Of a stretch of DNA of 36,791 bases, positions 16,678 through 25,325 are shown in pieces. The first letter of the stretch is position 1, and each line of letters opens with the position of its first letter. The position numbers and the translations under genes were made by a program. The DNA is taken from contig NZ_JAURXB010000278.1 in the NCBI RefSeq assembly GCF_030654605.1, positions 1-36,791 on the forward strand, in the 5' to 3' direction. The notes beneath the pieces were generated by a model, which was given only the letters and a program-made list of their open reading frames with translations, was not told the DNA's origin and did not search any database. The stretch is from Bradyrhizobium sp. GTDB taxonomy: Bacteria > Pseudomonadota > Alphaproteobacteria > Rhizobiales > Xanthobacteraceae.

Positions 16678-17997
16678 GTGCTGAGATATCCGTCGTTGCG
16701 AGCGCCGCTCGATATTCTGTTTCTGGTCTGCTGCATCGCGCTGACGGCTGACGTGCTGGTTCCGGAAATCTGGGGCAACGGCAAGACCAAGGACTACCCG
16801 CTGTGGTTCTGGGCCGGGCAGCAGGTGCTGGCGGGCAAGGATCTCTATCCCAGCAATCCCAACGGCTATTTCGATTTCATCTATCCGCCGCTGTCGGCGG
16901 TGCTGCTGGCAATCCCCAGCTATTTCGGCAAGATACCACTCTATATATGCCTGTCGCTCTTCAACGCGGTGGCGTGGTGGATGACGGCGCAATTCTCGCA
17001 CGCGATGGCGGGCTCCGGCCGGACGCCCGGCCCCTGGCTGTTCGCGCTGCCGGGCTTCGTCACCATCACCTTCGTGTTCGACATGTTCGATCTCGGCCAG
17101 CCGAACCTGGTTCTGCTGGCCCTGATGCTGTTCGGATTCTGGCTGATGCAGCATGGCCGGCCATGGATGGGGGGCAGCATGTTTGCGCTCGCCACCGCCA
17201 TCAAGGTTTTCCCGGTAGCGGTGTTTCCCTATCTGGTCTGGCGCAGGCAATGGGCGGCTGTGGCAAGCATGGTGGTGTTCCTCGGCGTGTTCCTGTTCGT
17301 GCTGCCGGCACCGTTTCGCGGCGCCCAGCACAACGTCGCGGAGTTGAAGACGTGGTACCAGGGCATGGTGGGGTCTAGCTCGGAGAAGGGGTTTGGCCAG
17401 CGCGACGAGCAGAACTGGTCCTGGGTCAATCAATCCATTATCGCGATGACGCATCGGCTGACGCGGCCGATCAACTACAACCAGGACGATCCGACGAAGC
17501 CGCCGCGCACGATGAATCTGGTCGATCTCGATTTCAAGACCGCCAACTGGATCGTGCTGGCGATATCGTTCCTGATCGGTGCCGGATTTCTCGCGGTGAT
17601 GCCTTCGCGCGAACGGATGACGCCGCGCTCGAACGCCGAGGAACTCGGCATCCTGTTCTGCCTCATGACGGTGGCCTCGCCGCTGGCCCGACAATATTAT
17701 TTCATGTGGCTTTTCTTTCCGGCCACGGTCCTGATCCATCGCGCGGCCTATGACCCTCGCCCGGCGGTCCGGGCCGGCACGTGGGCCGCGCTGGCGGTTG
17801 CGGGCGCCCTGATGTGCCTGTCGTTCCCGGTGTTTCCGAACGATCTCCAGGCCTGGGGGAACAATCTCGCTTCCGCCGCCGTGATCGCGGGCGGGCTGGT
17901 CTGGCATATCCTGCATCCGCCGCCGGATGCCAAGGGCGGTGTCTTGTCTCCAGTGGCCGGCGAGCTACAACCCATCATCCAACAGCAACCCCGCTAA
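16678..17997 (+). CDS. GT87-family (DUF2029) membrane glycosyltransferase
   Basis: 439 residues from a GTG at 16678 with GGGAAAG upstream. About 10 hydrophobic segments alternate with short loops. Family features include the early lumenal segment DYPLWFWAGQQVLAGKDLYPSNP with a Tyr-Pro acceptor-like loop, IYPPLSAVLLAIP, GQPNLVLLALMLFGFWL and ALATAIKVFPV. These match the polyprenyl-phosphate-sugar-dependent GT-C enzymes of family GT87 (alpha-mannosyltransferases in actinobacteria). Donor and acceptor here are unknown; an envelope glycan or lipid is likely. It starts 52 bp after the ATPase gene and ends 16 bp before the M20 peptidase, suggesting a three-gene transcript. Confidence 0.85.
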   Translation: MLRYPSLRAPLDILFLVCCIALTADVLVPEIWGNGKTKDYPLWFWAGQQVLAGKDLYPSNPNGYFDFIYPPLSAVLLAIPSYFGKIPLYICLSLFNAVAWWMTAQFSHAMAGSGRTPGPWLFALPGFVTITFVFDMFDLGQPNLVLLALMLFGFWLMQHGRPWMGGSMFALATAIKVFPVAVFPYLVWRRQWAAVASMVVFLGVFLFVLPAPFRGAQHNVAELKTWYQGMVGSSSEKGFGQRDEQNWSWVNQSIIAMTHRLTRPINYNQDDPTKPPRTMNLVDLDFKTANWIVLAISFLIGAGFLAVMPSRERMTPRSNAEELGILFCLMTVASPLARQYYFMWLFFPATVLIHRAAYDPRPAVRAGTWAALAVAGALMCLSFPVFPNDLQAWGNNLASAAVIAGGLVWHILHPPPDAKGGVLSPVAGELQPIIQQQPR

Positions 17998-18013
17998 TCC
18001 AGGGAAGATCGCA

Positions 18014-19420
18014 ATGTCCAACGCGGCGCAACTTCAACCGGTTCTCGATCGCATCGATGCGGATTTCGACAACAGCCTGGAGCGGCTGTTTGCGCTGCTG
18101 CGGATCAAGTCGATCTCGGCCGATCCCGCCTTTGCCGGCGATTGCAAGGCCGCGGCCGACCATCTCGCCGCCGACATCGCGACGCTCGGTTTTGCCACCG
18201 AGGTCAGGCCGACCGCCGGTCATCCCGGCATCGTTGCCAAACTGAACGGATCCGGCGACGGGCGGCCGCATGTGCTGTTCTACGGTCATTACGACGTGCA
18301 GCCGGTCGACCCGCTCAATCTCTGGCACCGTCCGCCGTTCGAGCCTGTGGTCACCGATCATGCCGACGGGCGGAAGATCATCGTCGCGCGCGGCGCCGAG
18401 GACGACAAGGGTCAGCTGATGACCTTCGTCGAAGCCTGCCGCGCCTGGAAATCGGTGACGGGTTCGCTGCCGGTCGATGTCACCATTGTCATCGAGGGCG
18501 AGGAAGAGATCGGGTCGAAGAATTTCGTGCCGTTTCTCGAGGCGAACAAGAACGACCTTGCGGCCGACTTCGCCCTGGTCTGCGACACCAGCATGTGGGA
18601 TCCGAACACGCCGGCGATCACCACCTCGTTGCGCGGACTTGTCTACGAGGAAGTCTGGATCAAGGCCGCCAACCGCGACCTGCATTCCGGCATCTTCGGC
18701 GGCGGCGCGCAAAACCCGATCCGGGTGTTGACGCGCATTCTCGGCGGCCTGTTCGACGATGACGGCCGCATCATGATCCCCGGCTTCTATGACGGGGTGA
18801 AGGATCTGCCGCCCGACGTCCTCGCCCAGTGGTCGAAGCTCGATCTGACGCCGGAATCCTTTCTCAAGCCGATCGGACTTTCCATTCCGGCCGGCGAGAA
18901 AGGCCGCCTGCTGATCGAGCAGATCTCCTCGCGGCCAACCTGTGACGTCAATGGCATCATCGGCGGCTATACCGGGGAGGGCTCCAAGACGGTGATCCCG
19001 GCGCATGCCTCCGCCAAGGTCTCGTTCCGGCTGGTGGAGGGGCAGCAACCCGACAAGATCCGAAAGGCGTTTCGCGATTACGTCAGGGCGCGGCTGCCCG
19101 GCGATTGCACCGCCGAGTTCGGCGATCATTCCAGCGCGCCGGCGATCGCGCTCGACTGGAACATGAAGCCGCTCGCCGCCGCCAGGCGCGCGCTGACCGA
19201 GGAGTGGGGCAAGGAAACCGTGCTGATGGGTTCCGGCGCCTCGATCCCGATCGTCGCCGATTTCAAGCGCACGCTCGGCCTCGACACCGTGCTGGTGGGC
19301 TTTGGGCTCGACGACGACAACATCCATTCGCCGAACGAGAAGTACGACCTCCAGAGCTTTCACAAGGGCATCCGCTCGTGGGCACGCATTCTCGGCGCGT
19401 TCGCGGAGACGCCGAAGTAG
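18014..19420 (+). CDS. M20-family metallopeptidase (dipeptidase / ArgE-DapE type)
   Basis: 468 residues from ATG 18014, preceded by AGGGAAGA. M20 zinc ligands are visible: His92 in FYGHYDVQP (with catalytic Asp94), the bridging Asp131 in ARGAEDDKGQ, then the catalytic and ligand Glu pair in EGEEEIGS at 161-168. A dimerisation (lid) domain follows with the conserved HSGIFGG motif and a C-terminal His in IHSPNEKYD. The length fits CNDP-like dipeptidases rather than ArgE. It hydrolyses small peptides or N-acyl amino acids in the cytosol; the precise substrate is undetermined. A hairpin follows 13 bp after the stop. Confidence 0.9.
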   Translation: MSNAAQLQPVLDRIDADFDNSLERLFALLRIKSISADPAFAGDCKAAADHLAADIATLGFATEVRPTAGHPGIVAKLNGSGDGRPHVLFYGHYDVQPVDPLNLWHRPPFEPVVTDHADGRKIIVARGAEDDKGQLMTFVEACRAWKSVTGSLPVDVTIVIEGEEEIGSKNFVPFLEANKNDLAADFALVCDTSMWDPNTPAITTSLRGLVYEEVWIKAANRDLHSGIFGGGAQNPIRVLTRILGGLFDDDGRIMIPGFYDGVKDLPPDVLAQWSKLDLTPESFLKPIGLSIPAGEKGRLLIEQISSRPTCDVNGIIGGYTGEGSKTVIPAHASAKVSFRLVEGQQPDKIRKAFRDYVRARLPGDCTAEFGDHSSAPAIALDWNMKPLAAARRALTEEWGKETVLMGSGASIPIVADFKRTLGLDTVLVGFGLDDDNIHSPNEKYDLQSFHKGIRSWARILGAFAETPK

Positions 19421-19433
19421 AGCAGGGTGATAG

Positions 19434-19455
19434 GGGGTTAGCGAAGCGTAACCCC
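19434..19455. terminator. hairpin just after the M20 peptidase gene
   Basis: GGGGTTA (19434-19440) pairs with TAACCCC (19449-19455) across the loop GCGAAGCG. It begins 14 bp after the M20 stop codon. No T-tract follows, so it is either a weak terminator or another short intergenic repeat. Confidence 0.35.
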
Positions 19456-19486
19456 GTCTGTGCGCGGCGTCGCAATGACCTCTCCG

Positions 19487-19608
19487 CGTCGTCCCTGCGA
19501 ACGCAGGGACCCATAGCCACCGGCTTGAGTTTGGCGAAGAGTGCGTCATCCATCTCGTTTCAACGAGAGCGCAACGCTGTATGGGTCCCTGCGTTCGCAG
19601 GGACGACG
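19487..19608. repeat. MITE-like palindromic repeat pair, copy 2
   Basis: A 29-bp unit at 19487-19515 is repeated perfectly inverted at 19580-19608. Each unit has an inner 20-bp palindrome. The left unit is identical to 222-250, so the two elements belong to one family with conserved ends and variable interior (64 bp here, 78 bp in copy 1). Confidence 0.82.
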
Positions 19609-19639
19609 TAGGTGCGGGTTTCGGATTCAATTATCAAAC

Positions 19640-20200
19640 AGCGAGGGCATAAGCATCTGCATTCTCGCGGCGCGATGCGCCCGAGCTTTGCGTCGATTGC
19701 CGCCCTCTTGAAGGAAGAGGGCGCAGGGAAAGCCGGATGCACGCTGCACCCGCGGTCTCGTGTGCAAAAAAAGTGGTAGAAAACGCACACGAGCATACAG
19801 GTCCAGCGGAAACATCCGACTTTCCCTGCGCGGCAGTTTACGGCTTATACATGCTCTCCTCGGTGAGCCCTGCGCTCTTGCCACCGTCATCCGCAGCACC
19901 TTGAGCTGCGAACTTGACACCAGCCTTTGGGGTGTCGGAACCACACGATTTCGCCGTCCACTTCAAGCGCCCTGGTCAGGGGCGCCATTCGCGTCCACCG
20001 CATCCCCGTCCCGCATCGGTGACCTTGCAATGCCCCTCTGAGTGGGACGAGATGGCAAGTATATAGCCTGACTTTTAATTCTGTAAAACAGAAATATTTT
20101 TGCGCGAGGGGCTTGACATAAATTCCGATAAACCGAAGTGATTTGCCCGTCGGGTTAATTTGTCGCAGGCGACGGGTCGCGGGATGTCACATGCGCGCGA
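19640..20200. repeat. probable long Bradyrhizobium-type intergenic repeat
   Basis: The stretch contains phrases that I recall from many Bradyrhizobium and Rhodopseudomonas intergenic regions: tgctctcctcggtgagccc near 19853, ccctggtcaggggcgccatt near 19970 and gatttgcccgtcggg near 20140. Recall is the only basis; nothing in this window repeats it. It is usually mis-annotated as short hypothetical proteins. Confidence 0.45.
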
Positions 20201-20309
20201 GTTGAAGCGAGGTCGTCGGGCGGACTGAAGCTGAGGACGTAATTCTCCTTTCTCACCGGCCGGATGACGGGCTACGCTATGCCAATCGCCCACGCGTTCT
20301 GAGGCTGAT

Positions 20310-20840
20310 ATGAAGTACGGCTCGGTCGAGTACCAATACGCATTGCCCATCGCTCGGGGATTAGTAGAGAACGCCGCGTTCAGATGCTGGGTGTTGTCGA
20401 AGTCGAGGTTTGCGAAAGTCTCGGACGCCGATCTTCTTCACAAAGAAATGCGGTCCCACCGACGAAACCCAACAGCCGAGTGGTGGCGGTTCTACTTTAC
20501 GGAGGGGTGCCGTTGTCTCGGATGCAGTGGGAAGGAGACGGACATCTTTGCGGTATTTGAGGACGCCACCGGCTTCAGGTTCGCCATGCACTTTGAGCTA
20601 AAGCAACCAAAGGACAAGTTCAAAGCCGATGGTGTCCAAGCTCGCGGGTATCCGTTGCGGGCAAAGTGTTGGACAGGCAAGCCCCCACCGAAAGTGCTGC
20701 CGCATCAGGACGCTTCGACAGGAATCTTCTTCAGCGAGACAAGGAGGACAGAGTACGCGCAGCATCTCGACCATTTCGAAACAAAGGTCACATTCGAGGA
20801 CATCGAACGAGAGTTTCCGCTGGTGGCCGCGTGGCGTTAA
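20310..20840 (+). CDS. orphan protein with a RecB-like PD-(D/E)XK nuclease signature
   Basis: 176 residues from ATG 20310 with GAGG 5 nt upstream. I do not recognise a named family. A plausible nuclease core can be read: Asp78 in KETDIF, then Glu96-Leu-Lys98 in HFELKQPKDKF, and Gln110-x3-Tyr114 in VQARGY. Asp, ExK and a following QxxxY in this order are the hallmark of RecB-like PD-(D/E)XK nucleases. A cysteine group CxCxxC (67, 69, 72) lies just before the Asp and could bind zinc. There is no signal peptide or TM helix. The gene stands alone between repeats, and its base composition is visibly less GC-rich than its neighbours, which hints at horizontal acquisition. The nuclease reading is inference from motifs. 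Confidence 0.6.
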   Translation: MKYGSVEYQYALPIARGLVENAAFRCWVLSKSRFAKVSDADLLHKEMRSHRRNPTAEWWRFYFTEGCRCLGCSGKETDIFAVFEDATGFRFAMHFELKQPKDKFKADGVQARGYPLRAKCWTGKPPPKVLPHQDASTGIFFSETRRTEYAQHLDHFETKVTFEDIEREFPLVAAWR

Positions 20841-20902
20841 GCAATCCGGTTTTCCTCGTCGTTTCACAAAAGCTGGATCGCTTCGCTACGTTCGCAATGA
20901 CG
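20839..20902. repeat. decayed copy of the 25.76-kb palindromic repeat
   Basis: AAGCAATCC at 20840-20848 and TGGATCGCTTCGCTACGTTCGCAATGACG at 20874-20902 correspond to the inner left and the complete right arm of the repeat at 25757-25843. The outer left arm is missing, replaced by the end of the nuclease-like gene, whose stop lies at its edge. Confidence 0.5.
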
Positions 20903-20932
20903 GCTGTGCGTCGCGCCACGTTAAAGTCTCTG

Positions 20933-21058
20933 GCCCCGGATACGGTGCAGCGCGCCGCGTAGCGGCGTGATAAACCGCTGAGCCGTGGCCCATAACCAGC
21001 GTCTCTTGGGTCCCGGCTCTGCGGAGCAGCGTGAAGAACGCTGCACCGCGTCCGGGAC
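20933..21058. repeat. 126-bp palindromic element with 20-bp terminal inverted repeats
   Basis: gccccggatacggtgcagcg at 20933-20952 is matched by the reverse complement of 21039-21058 (gtcccggacgcggtgcagcg) with only a few mismatches. The inner part contains a further CTGCGGAGCAGCG / CGCTGC pairing. It is MITE-like in size, with no coding capacity. I recall this type from Bradyrhizobium intergenic DNA. Confidence 0.6.
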
Positions 21059-21065
21059 ACGACCC

Positions 21066-21099
21066 CAAAACAAAAACGCCGCCCGGAATTGGGCGGCGT
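21066..21099 (-). terminator. rho-independent terminator of the class II aldolase gene
   Basis: On the minus strand a 9-bp GC stem (ACGCCGCCC at 21076-21084 pairing with GGGCGGCGT at 21091-21099, 6-nt loop) is followed by TTTTTG and a further T-rich stretch. It lies 57 bp after the stop of the gene ending at 21156. This is the most canonical terminator in the window. Confidence 0.85.
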
Positions 21100-21155
21100 C
21101 TGGATTCGTAGTGCAGAGGTTGTTGACGGCTACCCTACACGAAACGCCAAACTTT

Positions 21156-21935
21156 TCAATCCTTGTAGCCGGGGTCGAGCCGGTCGACTTTCCGAAGCAG
21201 CGCTGGCCACACCAGCATGGTCGAGCGCAGTTCGATCCGGTCGGGGTCGGTGAACAGCGCGGCGTTCTTGTCGACCACGGCCTGTTCGACCGGATAGGCT
21301 GTCGGACCCAGCATGCGGGTGCGCACCTGCATGGTGCAGGCCCGCTCCAGATGGAACATGCGCTCGAAGGCGGAGGCGACCGAGCGGCCGACCGTCAGCG
21401 TGCCGTGATTGCGCAACAGCATGTGGTTCCTGGTGCCGAGATCCCTTTGCAGGCGCGGGCGCTCGTCATGGTCGAGCGCGATGCCTTCATAGTCGTGATA
21501 GGCGAGGTCGTGGGTCACGAGCTGCGCGGTCTGGTTCATCGGCAGCAGGCCTTCCATCGAGCTCGCCACCGCGGTGCCGTCGGGCGTATGCAGGTGAAGC
21601 ACGCAGCCGGCATCCTCGCGCACTTCGTGGATCGCCGAATGGATGGTGAAGCCCGCCGGGTTGATGCTGTAGGGGCTCTTGGAGAGCTGATTGCCGTCGA
21701 GGTCGACCTTCACCAGGCTGGAAGCGGTGATCTCGTCGAACATCAACCCGTAGGGATTGATCAGGAAGTGATGCTCCGGCCCCGGCACGCGGGCGGAGAT
21801 ATGGGTGTCGACCAGATCGTCCCAGCCATAATGCGCGATCAGGCGATAGCAGGCGGCGAGGTTGACCCGCTGGCCCCATTCCGCCTCCGTCATGTCGGAC
21901 GGCACTTCCTTCAGGCGAGCTTCCGCTGGGGACAT
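21156..21935 (-). CDS. class II aldolase/adducin family protein
   Basis: 259 residues from ATG 21933-21935, with GGGAGAAA about 9 nt upstream; an extension to 21980 is less likely. The fold signature is clear: VDTHISARVPGPEHHFLINPYGLMFDEI, a zinc-binding VLHLHTPDG (two His), then a third ligand in LRNHGTLTVG. These match the metal-dependent class II aldolases related to L-fuculose-phosphate aldolase and adducin. The substrate is unknown; many rhizobial paralogues act on non-sugar acids. It stands alone as a monocistronic unit with its own terminator. Confidence 0.9.
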   Translation of the reverse strand: MSPAEARLKEVPSDMTEAEWGQRVNLAACYRLIAHYGWDDLVDTHISARVPGPEHHFLINPYGLMFDEITASSLVKVDLDGNQLSKSPYSINPAGFTIHSAIHEVREDAGCVLHLHTPDGTAVASSMEGLLPMNQTAQLVTHDLAYHDYEGIALDHDERPRLQRDLGTRNHMLLRNHGTLTVGRSVASAFERMFHLERACTMQVRTRMLGPTAYPVEQAVVDKNAALFTDPDRIELRSTMLVWPALLRKVDRLDPGYKD

Positions 21936-22269
21936 GACCGGTTTCTCCCAAAATGATCTGAATGGCTTATTTCGGCGCAAGGCTAGTCCCGCGCGTGTTT
22001 CGCAGCAAGGCGCGGGGGCAGAGTGGCAGTATGAATTCGAGCTGCAAACTCAAGCCCCATCTTGAGAGGCGGGTCCCTTGCCGCACCCAAAGACCTCATC
22101 CTGAAGGAGCCCGGCGAGCGTAGCGAAGACGGGCGTCTCGAAGGATGGCAGCAGGCCATGTGCCAGATGGTTCGAGACGCGCGCCGAACAGCGCAAGGGC
22201 GCTGCCCGTCGCGCTCCTCACCATGAGGGAGCCGGGGTGCCGCTCTGACTTGGTCGAACGCAACGCGCC
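21936..22269. other. 334-bp gap between class II aldolase and GT39 genes
   Basis: Contains the 135-bp palindromic repeat at 22094-22228. The remaining 21936-22093 should hold the aldolase promoter; no clear boxes were seen. No gene. Confidence 0.6.
22094..22228. repeat. 135-bp palindromic intergenic repeat
   Basis: Begins CCTCATCCTGA(A)GGAGC and ends GCTCCTCACCATGAGG, with an inner pair GTCTCGAAGGATGG / ATGGTTCGAGAC. The outer and inner arms are inverted copies of each other, giving a long stem. I recall this family as abundant between Bradyrhizobium genes. It lies downstream of no gene but upstream of the aldolase. Confidence 0.65.
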
Positions 22270-23919
22270 TTACGGCGCCGGAATCGCCAGCAGGTTGGAA
22301 ATGCTCTGGCCTCGGATGTCATAGACCCGCGCAAACACCACGTCGTCGCGCTTGATTTCCACCAGCACCGGGGCGGTGAGGCCCTTGCAATAGAACTGGC
22401 CGAGCGTCATCGCGAAGTCGGCGGCATGGGAGTCCCAGCCGATCGTGAAATCGGGACCGAGCGCGACCTGGGCGGGGCGTTGCGGTCCGCACACCGCGAC
22501 TTTCCATTTGCGGTTGGCGGGCGGGAATTCCTGCCGTTCGACCAGTTCCTCGCGCAGGCCGTCGGACGCCTGTTTCAGCGCGAGGCCCCAATAATCCAGC
22601 ATGAACAGATCATTGGCGCCACGAACCGTGCCGGCGATTTGATTGAAGTGGGTGTACTGGTAGGGATGCAGCCGGATCATTTCGCCGAGCGGCAGCAGCA
22701 GGCCGAAGGTGAAAATCGCCAGGGCGACGGGCTGCCATCTGCGATGGCTGTGCTTGAGCCAGTTCATTCCCCACGCGAAGGCCGCACCTGCCAGCACCGC
22801 CATCGGCGGGATGACGAAGATGAAGTGGCGAATGCCGTTGTAAAGCGCCGGGCGCTTCACCATTGCAACCGCCAGCGGCAAGGTCGCAGCCAGCGTCAGC
22901 ATCAGGAAGATGGTCTTGCGTCGGGCCGGCACGTCGGCGCGCGGCAGCGCCATGAATGTACCGACGACGGCGGCGATGAAAAGGACCAGCAGCACTTCGG
23001 GGAGCTGGAGGGCGAACAGCGTCGGCAGATACGACCATGGCATATCCGGAACCGACACCAGCGCGCCGTCGAACATTTCCTTCCAAGGCTTCTCGAAGAA
23101 GTGCGAGAAATAGGTCAGGGCACGGAATGGATTGGCCGGCTCCATGATCGACCACGGCCAGATCAGGCCCATGACGAGATAGCCGAACACCAGGCCGGGC
23201 AGCAGCACGTAGACGACATGGGCGAAGCGGCGAACCGATTCACGCAGACCGTGGCTGCGAAACTCCTCGAGCAACAGCGGTGCAAAACCGACCACGGCGT
23301 AGATCAGGGCCATGCCGCCGAGGATGCGCGAACCGATCGACAGGCCGGCGCCGAGGCCGAGGATCAGGATGGTCCGCGGCGAGGGGTTTGGATATTCCTG
23401 CGCCAGACGGACGAGACCGAGCATCAGGATCACCATCGAAATCGCGAATGGCGCGTCCTTCGGGTTCATGAACATGTGCCCGTAGAAGGTGGGGCACAGC
23501 GCCAGCAGAAGCAGCGTTGTCAGTCCGCCGAGCGGACCGCCGACCCGGCGGCCAAGCCGCCACGTCACGCCAAGACCGATCAGGCCGACGATGGCGCCGA
23601 GCAGTCGGCGGGTTTCGAACAGCTCCAGCGGGATGATCTTGTGCAGCAATGCTGCGACCATGTCGAAGCCGCCGCCATACATGTAGAGATTGGCGAACGA
23701 CAGCGCGGCGGTATCCTTGAAGCCGGACCCGTACATGCGCAGCAACAGATCGGCATACTCGGCGTGGGTGTAGTCGTCCCAGCCCAAGCCATAATCCCGA
23801 AATGTCAGGCTCGCGATCAATCCGATCGCCGCCAGCGCCGCGAGGGCGAGATCGTCGCAAGTCCGTTCCACCGATCGCCGAGCGGGCGTATCGATGGCCG
23901 AAGCAGTGATGGATGACAT
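22270..23919 (-). CDS. GT39-like (ArnT/PMT-type) membrane glycosyltransferase
   Basis: 549 residues from ATG 23917-23919; the frame is open further upstream, but that part overlaps the divergent gene. The N-terminal FRDYGLGWDDYTHAEYADLL carries the acidic pair Asp48-Asp49 expected in the first periplasmic loop of GT-C enzymes. MNPKDAPFAISM is a second family motif. About 11 membrane segments are followed by a soluble periplasmic C-terminal domain (from about residue 430). It likely moves a sugar from a polyprenyl-phosphate donor to an envelope acceptor. No clear Shine-Dalgarno precedes the start, so the start is less certain than the family. Confidence 0.82.
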   Translation of the reverse strand: MSSITASAIDTPARRSVERTCDDLALAALAAIGLIASLTFRDYGLGWDDYTHAEYADLLLRMYGSGFKDTAALSFANLYMYGGGFDMVAALLHKIIPLELFETRRLLGAIVGLIGLGVTWRLGRRVGGPLGGLTTLLLLALCPTFYGHMFMNPKDAPFAISMVILMLGLVRLAQEYPNPSPRTILILGLGAGLSIGSRILGGMALIYAVVGFAPLLLEEFRSHGLRESVRRFAHVVYVLLPGLVFGYLVMGLIWPWSIMEPANPFRALTYFSHFFEKPWKEMFDGALVSVPDMPWSYLPTLFALQLPEVLLVLFIAAVVGTFMALPRADVPARRKTIFLMLTLAATLPLAVAMVKRPALYNGIRHFIFVIPPMAVLAGAAFAWGMNWLKHSHRRWQPVALAIFTFGLLLPLGEMIRLHPYQYTHFNQIAGTVRGANDLFMLDYWGLALKQASDGLREELVERQEFPPANRKWKVAVCGPQRPAQVALGPDFTIGWDSHAADFAMTLGQFYCKGLTAPVLVEIKRDDVVFARVYDIRGQSISNLLAIPAP

Positions 23920-24232
23920 GACTATTGGTAACCCGGTGTCCCCGTGCGGCTCAGCTGTTGTTTGGCGCTTTGAGCCTCTATTCCCCGGCATCCATATAGC
24001 GCAGTTCCCTTTCCAAGTAATTGGGAATTGTGGCGTAATTTCCCTGATGCGATGCAGCATTCGCCGGCGGGCTCCAGACTTTCGTAGAGCCGAAATCGCT
24101 GCCTCGGTCGGGTAGCGGGCCGATTTTCGCAGGGATCGACCTATAATTGTCGGTTGGCGGTGCGCACAATATGACGGTATCGTGGCGTTGGCGGCTGGCG
24201 AGTATTTCGGGCGCGGCCAAGGGGTGAATTCG
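23920..24232. other. 313-bp divergent promoter region
   Basis: Between the GT39 gene (minus) and the membrane-anchored protein (plus). No gene or repeat. It is somewhat less GC-rich around 23990-24060 and 24130-24160. No confident promoter boxes. Confidence 0.45.
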
Positions 24233-25150
24233 ATGTGGGTCGTCGTGTTGTTGCTGGCCGGGGTTGGCTTGCTTTTGGCTGGCCTGGTGGCGATCGGGTT
24301 CGGAATCCAGATCAACGAATTCAGTTTGGGCAATACCCTGATCGTCGCCGGTACCGTATCCGCGTGTACCGGGATGCTGCTGATCGGCCTCTGGATGGCA
24401 GTCAGGGAGCTGAAAAATATCGCGCGGCGGCTGGGGTCTGCGGGCGCCACGGCAGGATCCCACGCCGAAAGTCCGTCACAATCTGTGCCGGCAGGCGCCG
24501 CTGCCCGCAATCAGGCCGCCGAAGATAGCGGTTTCTTCAGCCGCGAGCAGGCCGGATCGGAAAATGCCGGCCATGCGGAACCGGCGGCGCGGTCCTCGGC
24601 GCCCTCGCCGCCGCCAAGGCATGCGGAGGCCGCCCCCCGCGAGCGCGCACCGGAAGATAGCCCGCTGGCGCCCGCCGAAACCGAGCCCGCGCCGGCGGTC
24701 AAGCCGAAGCGCAACCTGTTGTTCTCATCGTCGTCGCGCAAGGAGCGCGAGCGCGCCCAGGCGCGAACGGATCCTTCGATGGGCGTTCCTCATCCCGAAC
24801 CCGCGGCCCCGCCGCCGGTTCACGAATCACCGGAAACGCCGCCCGCGTCATTCGACGACGCCTGGCCGAAGCCGGAACGTTCGCGGGGCGACATTCCGCC
24901 GCCGCGTCGCGCCGGCCGCACGCCGTCGACCTTTGCCGAACCGGATCCCGCCACGGCCAGCGCGGAGCGTTACCCGCCGGCGGTGCGAAACGACGACCCC
25001 GCGCAGGTCACGGTTCTCAAATCGGGCGTCGTCGATGGCATGGCCTATTCGCTGTATTCCGATGGCTCGATCGAGGCGCAAATGCCCGAAGGCATGATGC
25101 GGTTCGCGTCGATCGACGAACTGCGCTCGCATCTCGATCACCGCTCCTGA
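24233..25150 (+). CDS. membrane-anchored Pro/Ala-rich protein with a conserved C-terminal patch
   Basis: 305 residues from ATG 24233 (AAGGGG upstream); a GTG at 24182 would add 17 residues. Two hydrophobic helices at about 1-25 and 35-60 are followed by a 190-residue low-complexity Pro/Ala/Glu-rich linker with charged clusters. A compact 45-residue end follows (VTVLKSGVVDGMAYSLYSDG, then SIEAQMPEGMMRF, SIDELRSHL). The end looks like a small folded domain and the linker like a spacer, so the protein may place a C-terminal module away from the inner membrane. I do not recognise a named family beyond conserved rhizobial hypotheticals. Transcribed alone. Confidence 0.75.
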   Translation: MWVVVLLLAGVGLLLAGLVAIGFGIQINEFSLGNTLIVAGTVSACTGMLLIGLWMAVRELKNIARRLGSAGATAGSHAESPSQSVPAGAAARNQAAEDSGFFSREQAGSENAGHAEPAARSSAPSPPPRHAEAAPRERAPEDSPLAPAETEPAPAVKPKRNLLFSSSSRKERERAQARTDPSMGVPHPEPAAPPPVHESPETPPASFDDAWPKPERSRGDIPPPRRAGRTPSTFAEPDPATASAERYPPAVRNDDPAQVTVLKSGVVDGMAYSLYSDGSIEAQMPEGMMRFASIDELRSHLDHRS

Positions 25151-25325
25151 GCGGCCTGTACTTGCGGCGAAGCCAATCGAAAATAAAGCGCTGCCGTTCT
25201 TGTCACGCCAGCAGTAATCCGCTCATATTCGACAAGAAGTACAACATTCCGAACCACGTATTGCTTCGGGATACTTTCGATCCTGCGGGATCCCTGTTCG
25301 ATTGCGATTTCTGGAAGGTTTGGGC

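Larger units (their letters stand above)
19421..20309. other. 889-bp repeat-filled intergenic region
   Basis: No convincing gene. It holds a hairpin (19434-19455), a palindromic repeat pair (19487-19608), then about 550 bp that I recognise in outline as a long intergenic repeat family of Bradyrhizobium. The composition shifts to AT-rich at 20060-20160. There are a 15-bp palindrome TTCTGT-AAA-ACAGAA (20079-20093), a perfect -35-like TTGACA at 20113-20118 without a good -10, and a CCCGTC...GACGGG hairpin (20146-20175). Short open frames here translate the repeat, not a protein family. Confidence 0.6.
20841..21155. other. 315-bp gap with repeats and a terminator
   Basis: Between the nuclease-like gene and the class II aldolase (convergent). 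It holds the decayed repeat (20839-20902), the 126-bp element (20933-21058) and the aldolase terminator (21066-21099). The rest, 21100-21155, shows nothing. Confidence 0.6.

Noticed and set aside
15085..17916. A 943-residue minus-strand open frame opposite the HerA-like and GT87 genes
   Set aside because: Same cause: the translation is Arg/His/Gln-rich with no domain, while the plus-strand genes have complete motifs.
19560..19796. Short frames (both strands) at 19.56-20.04 kb
   Set aside because: They translate intergenic repeats that I recall being mis-annotated as hypothetical proteins in Bradyrhizobium.
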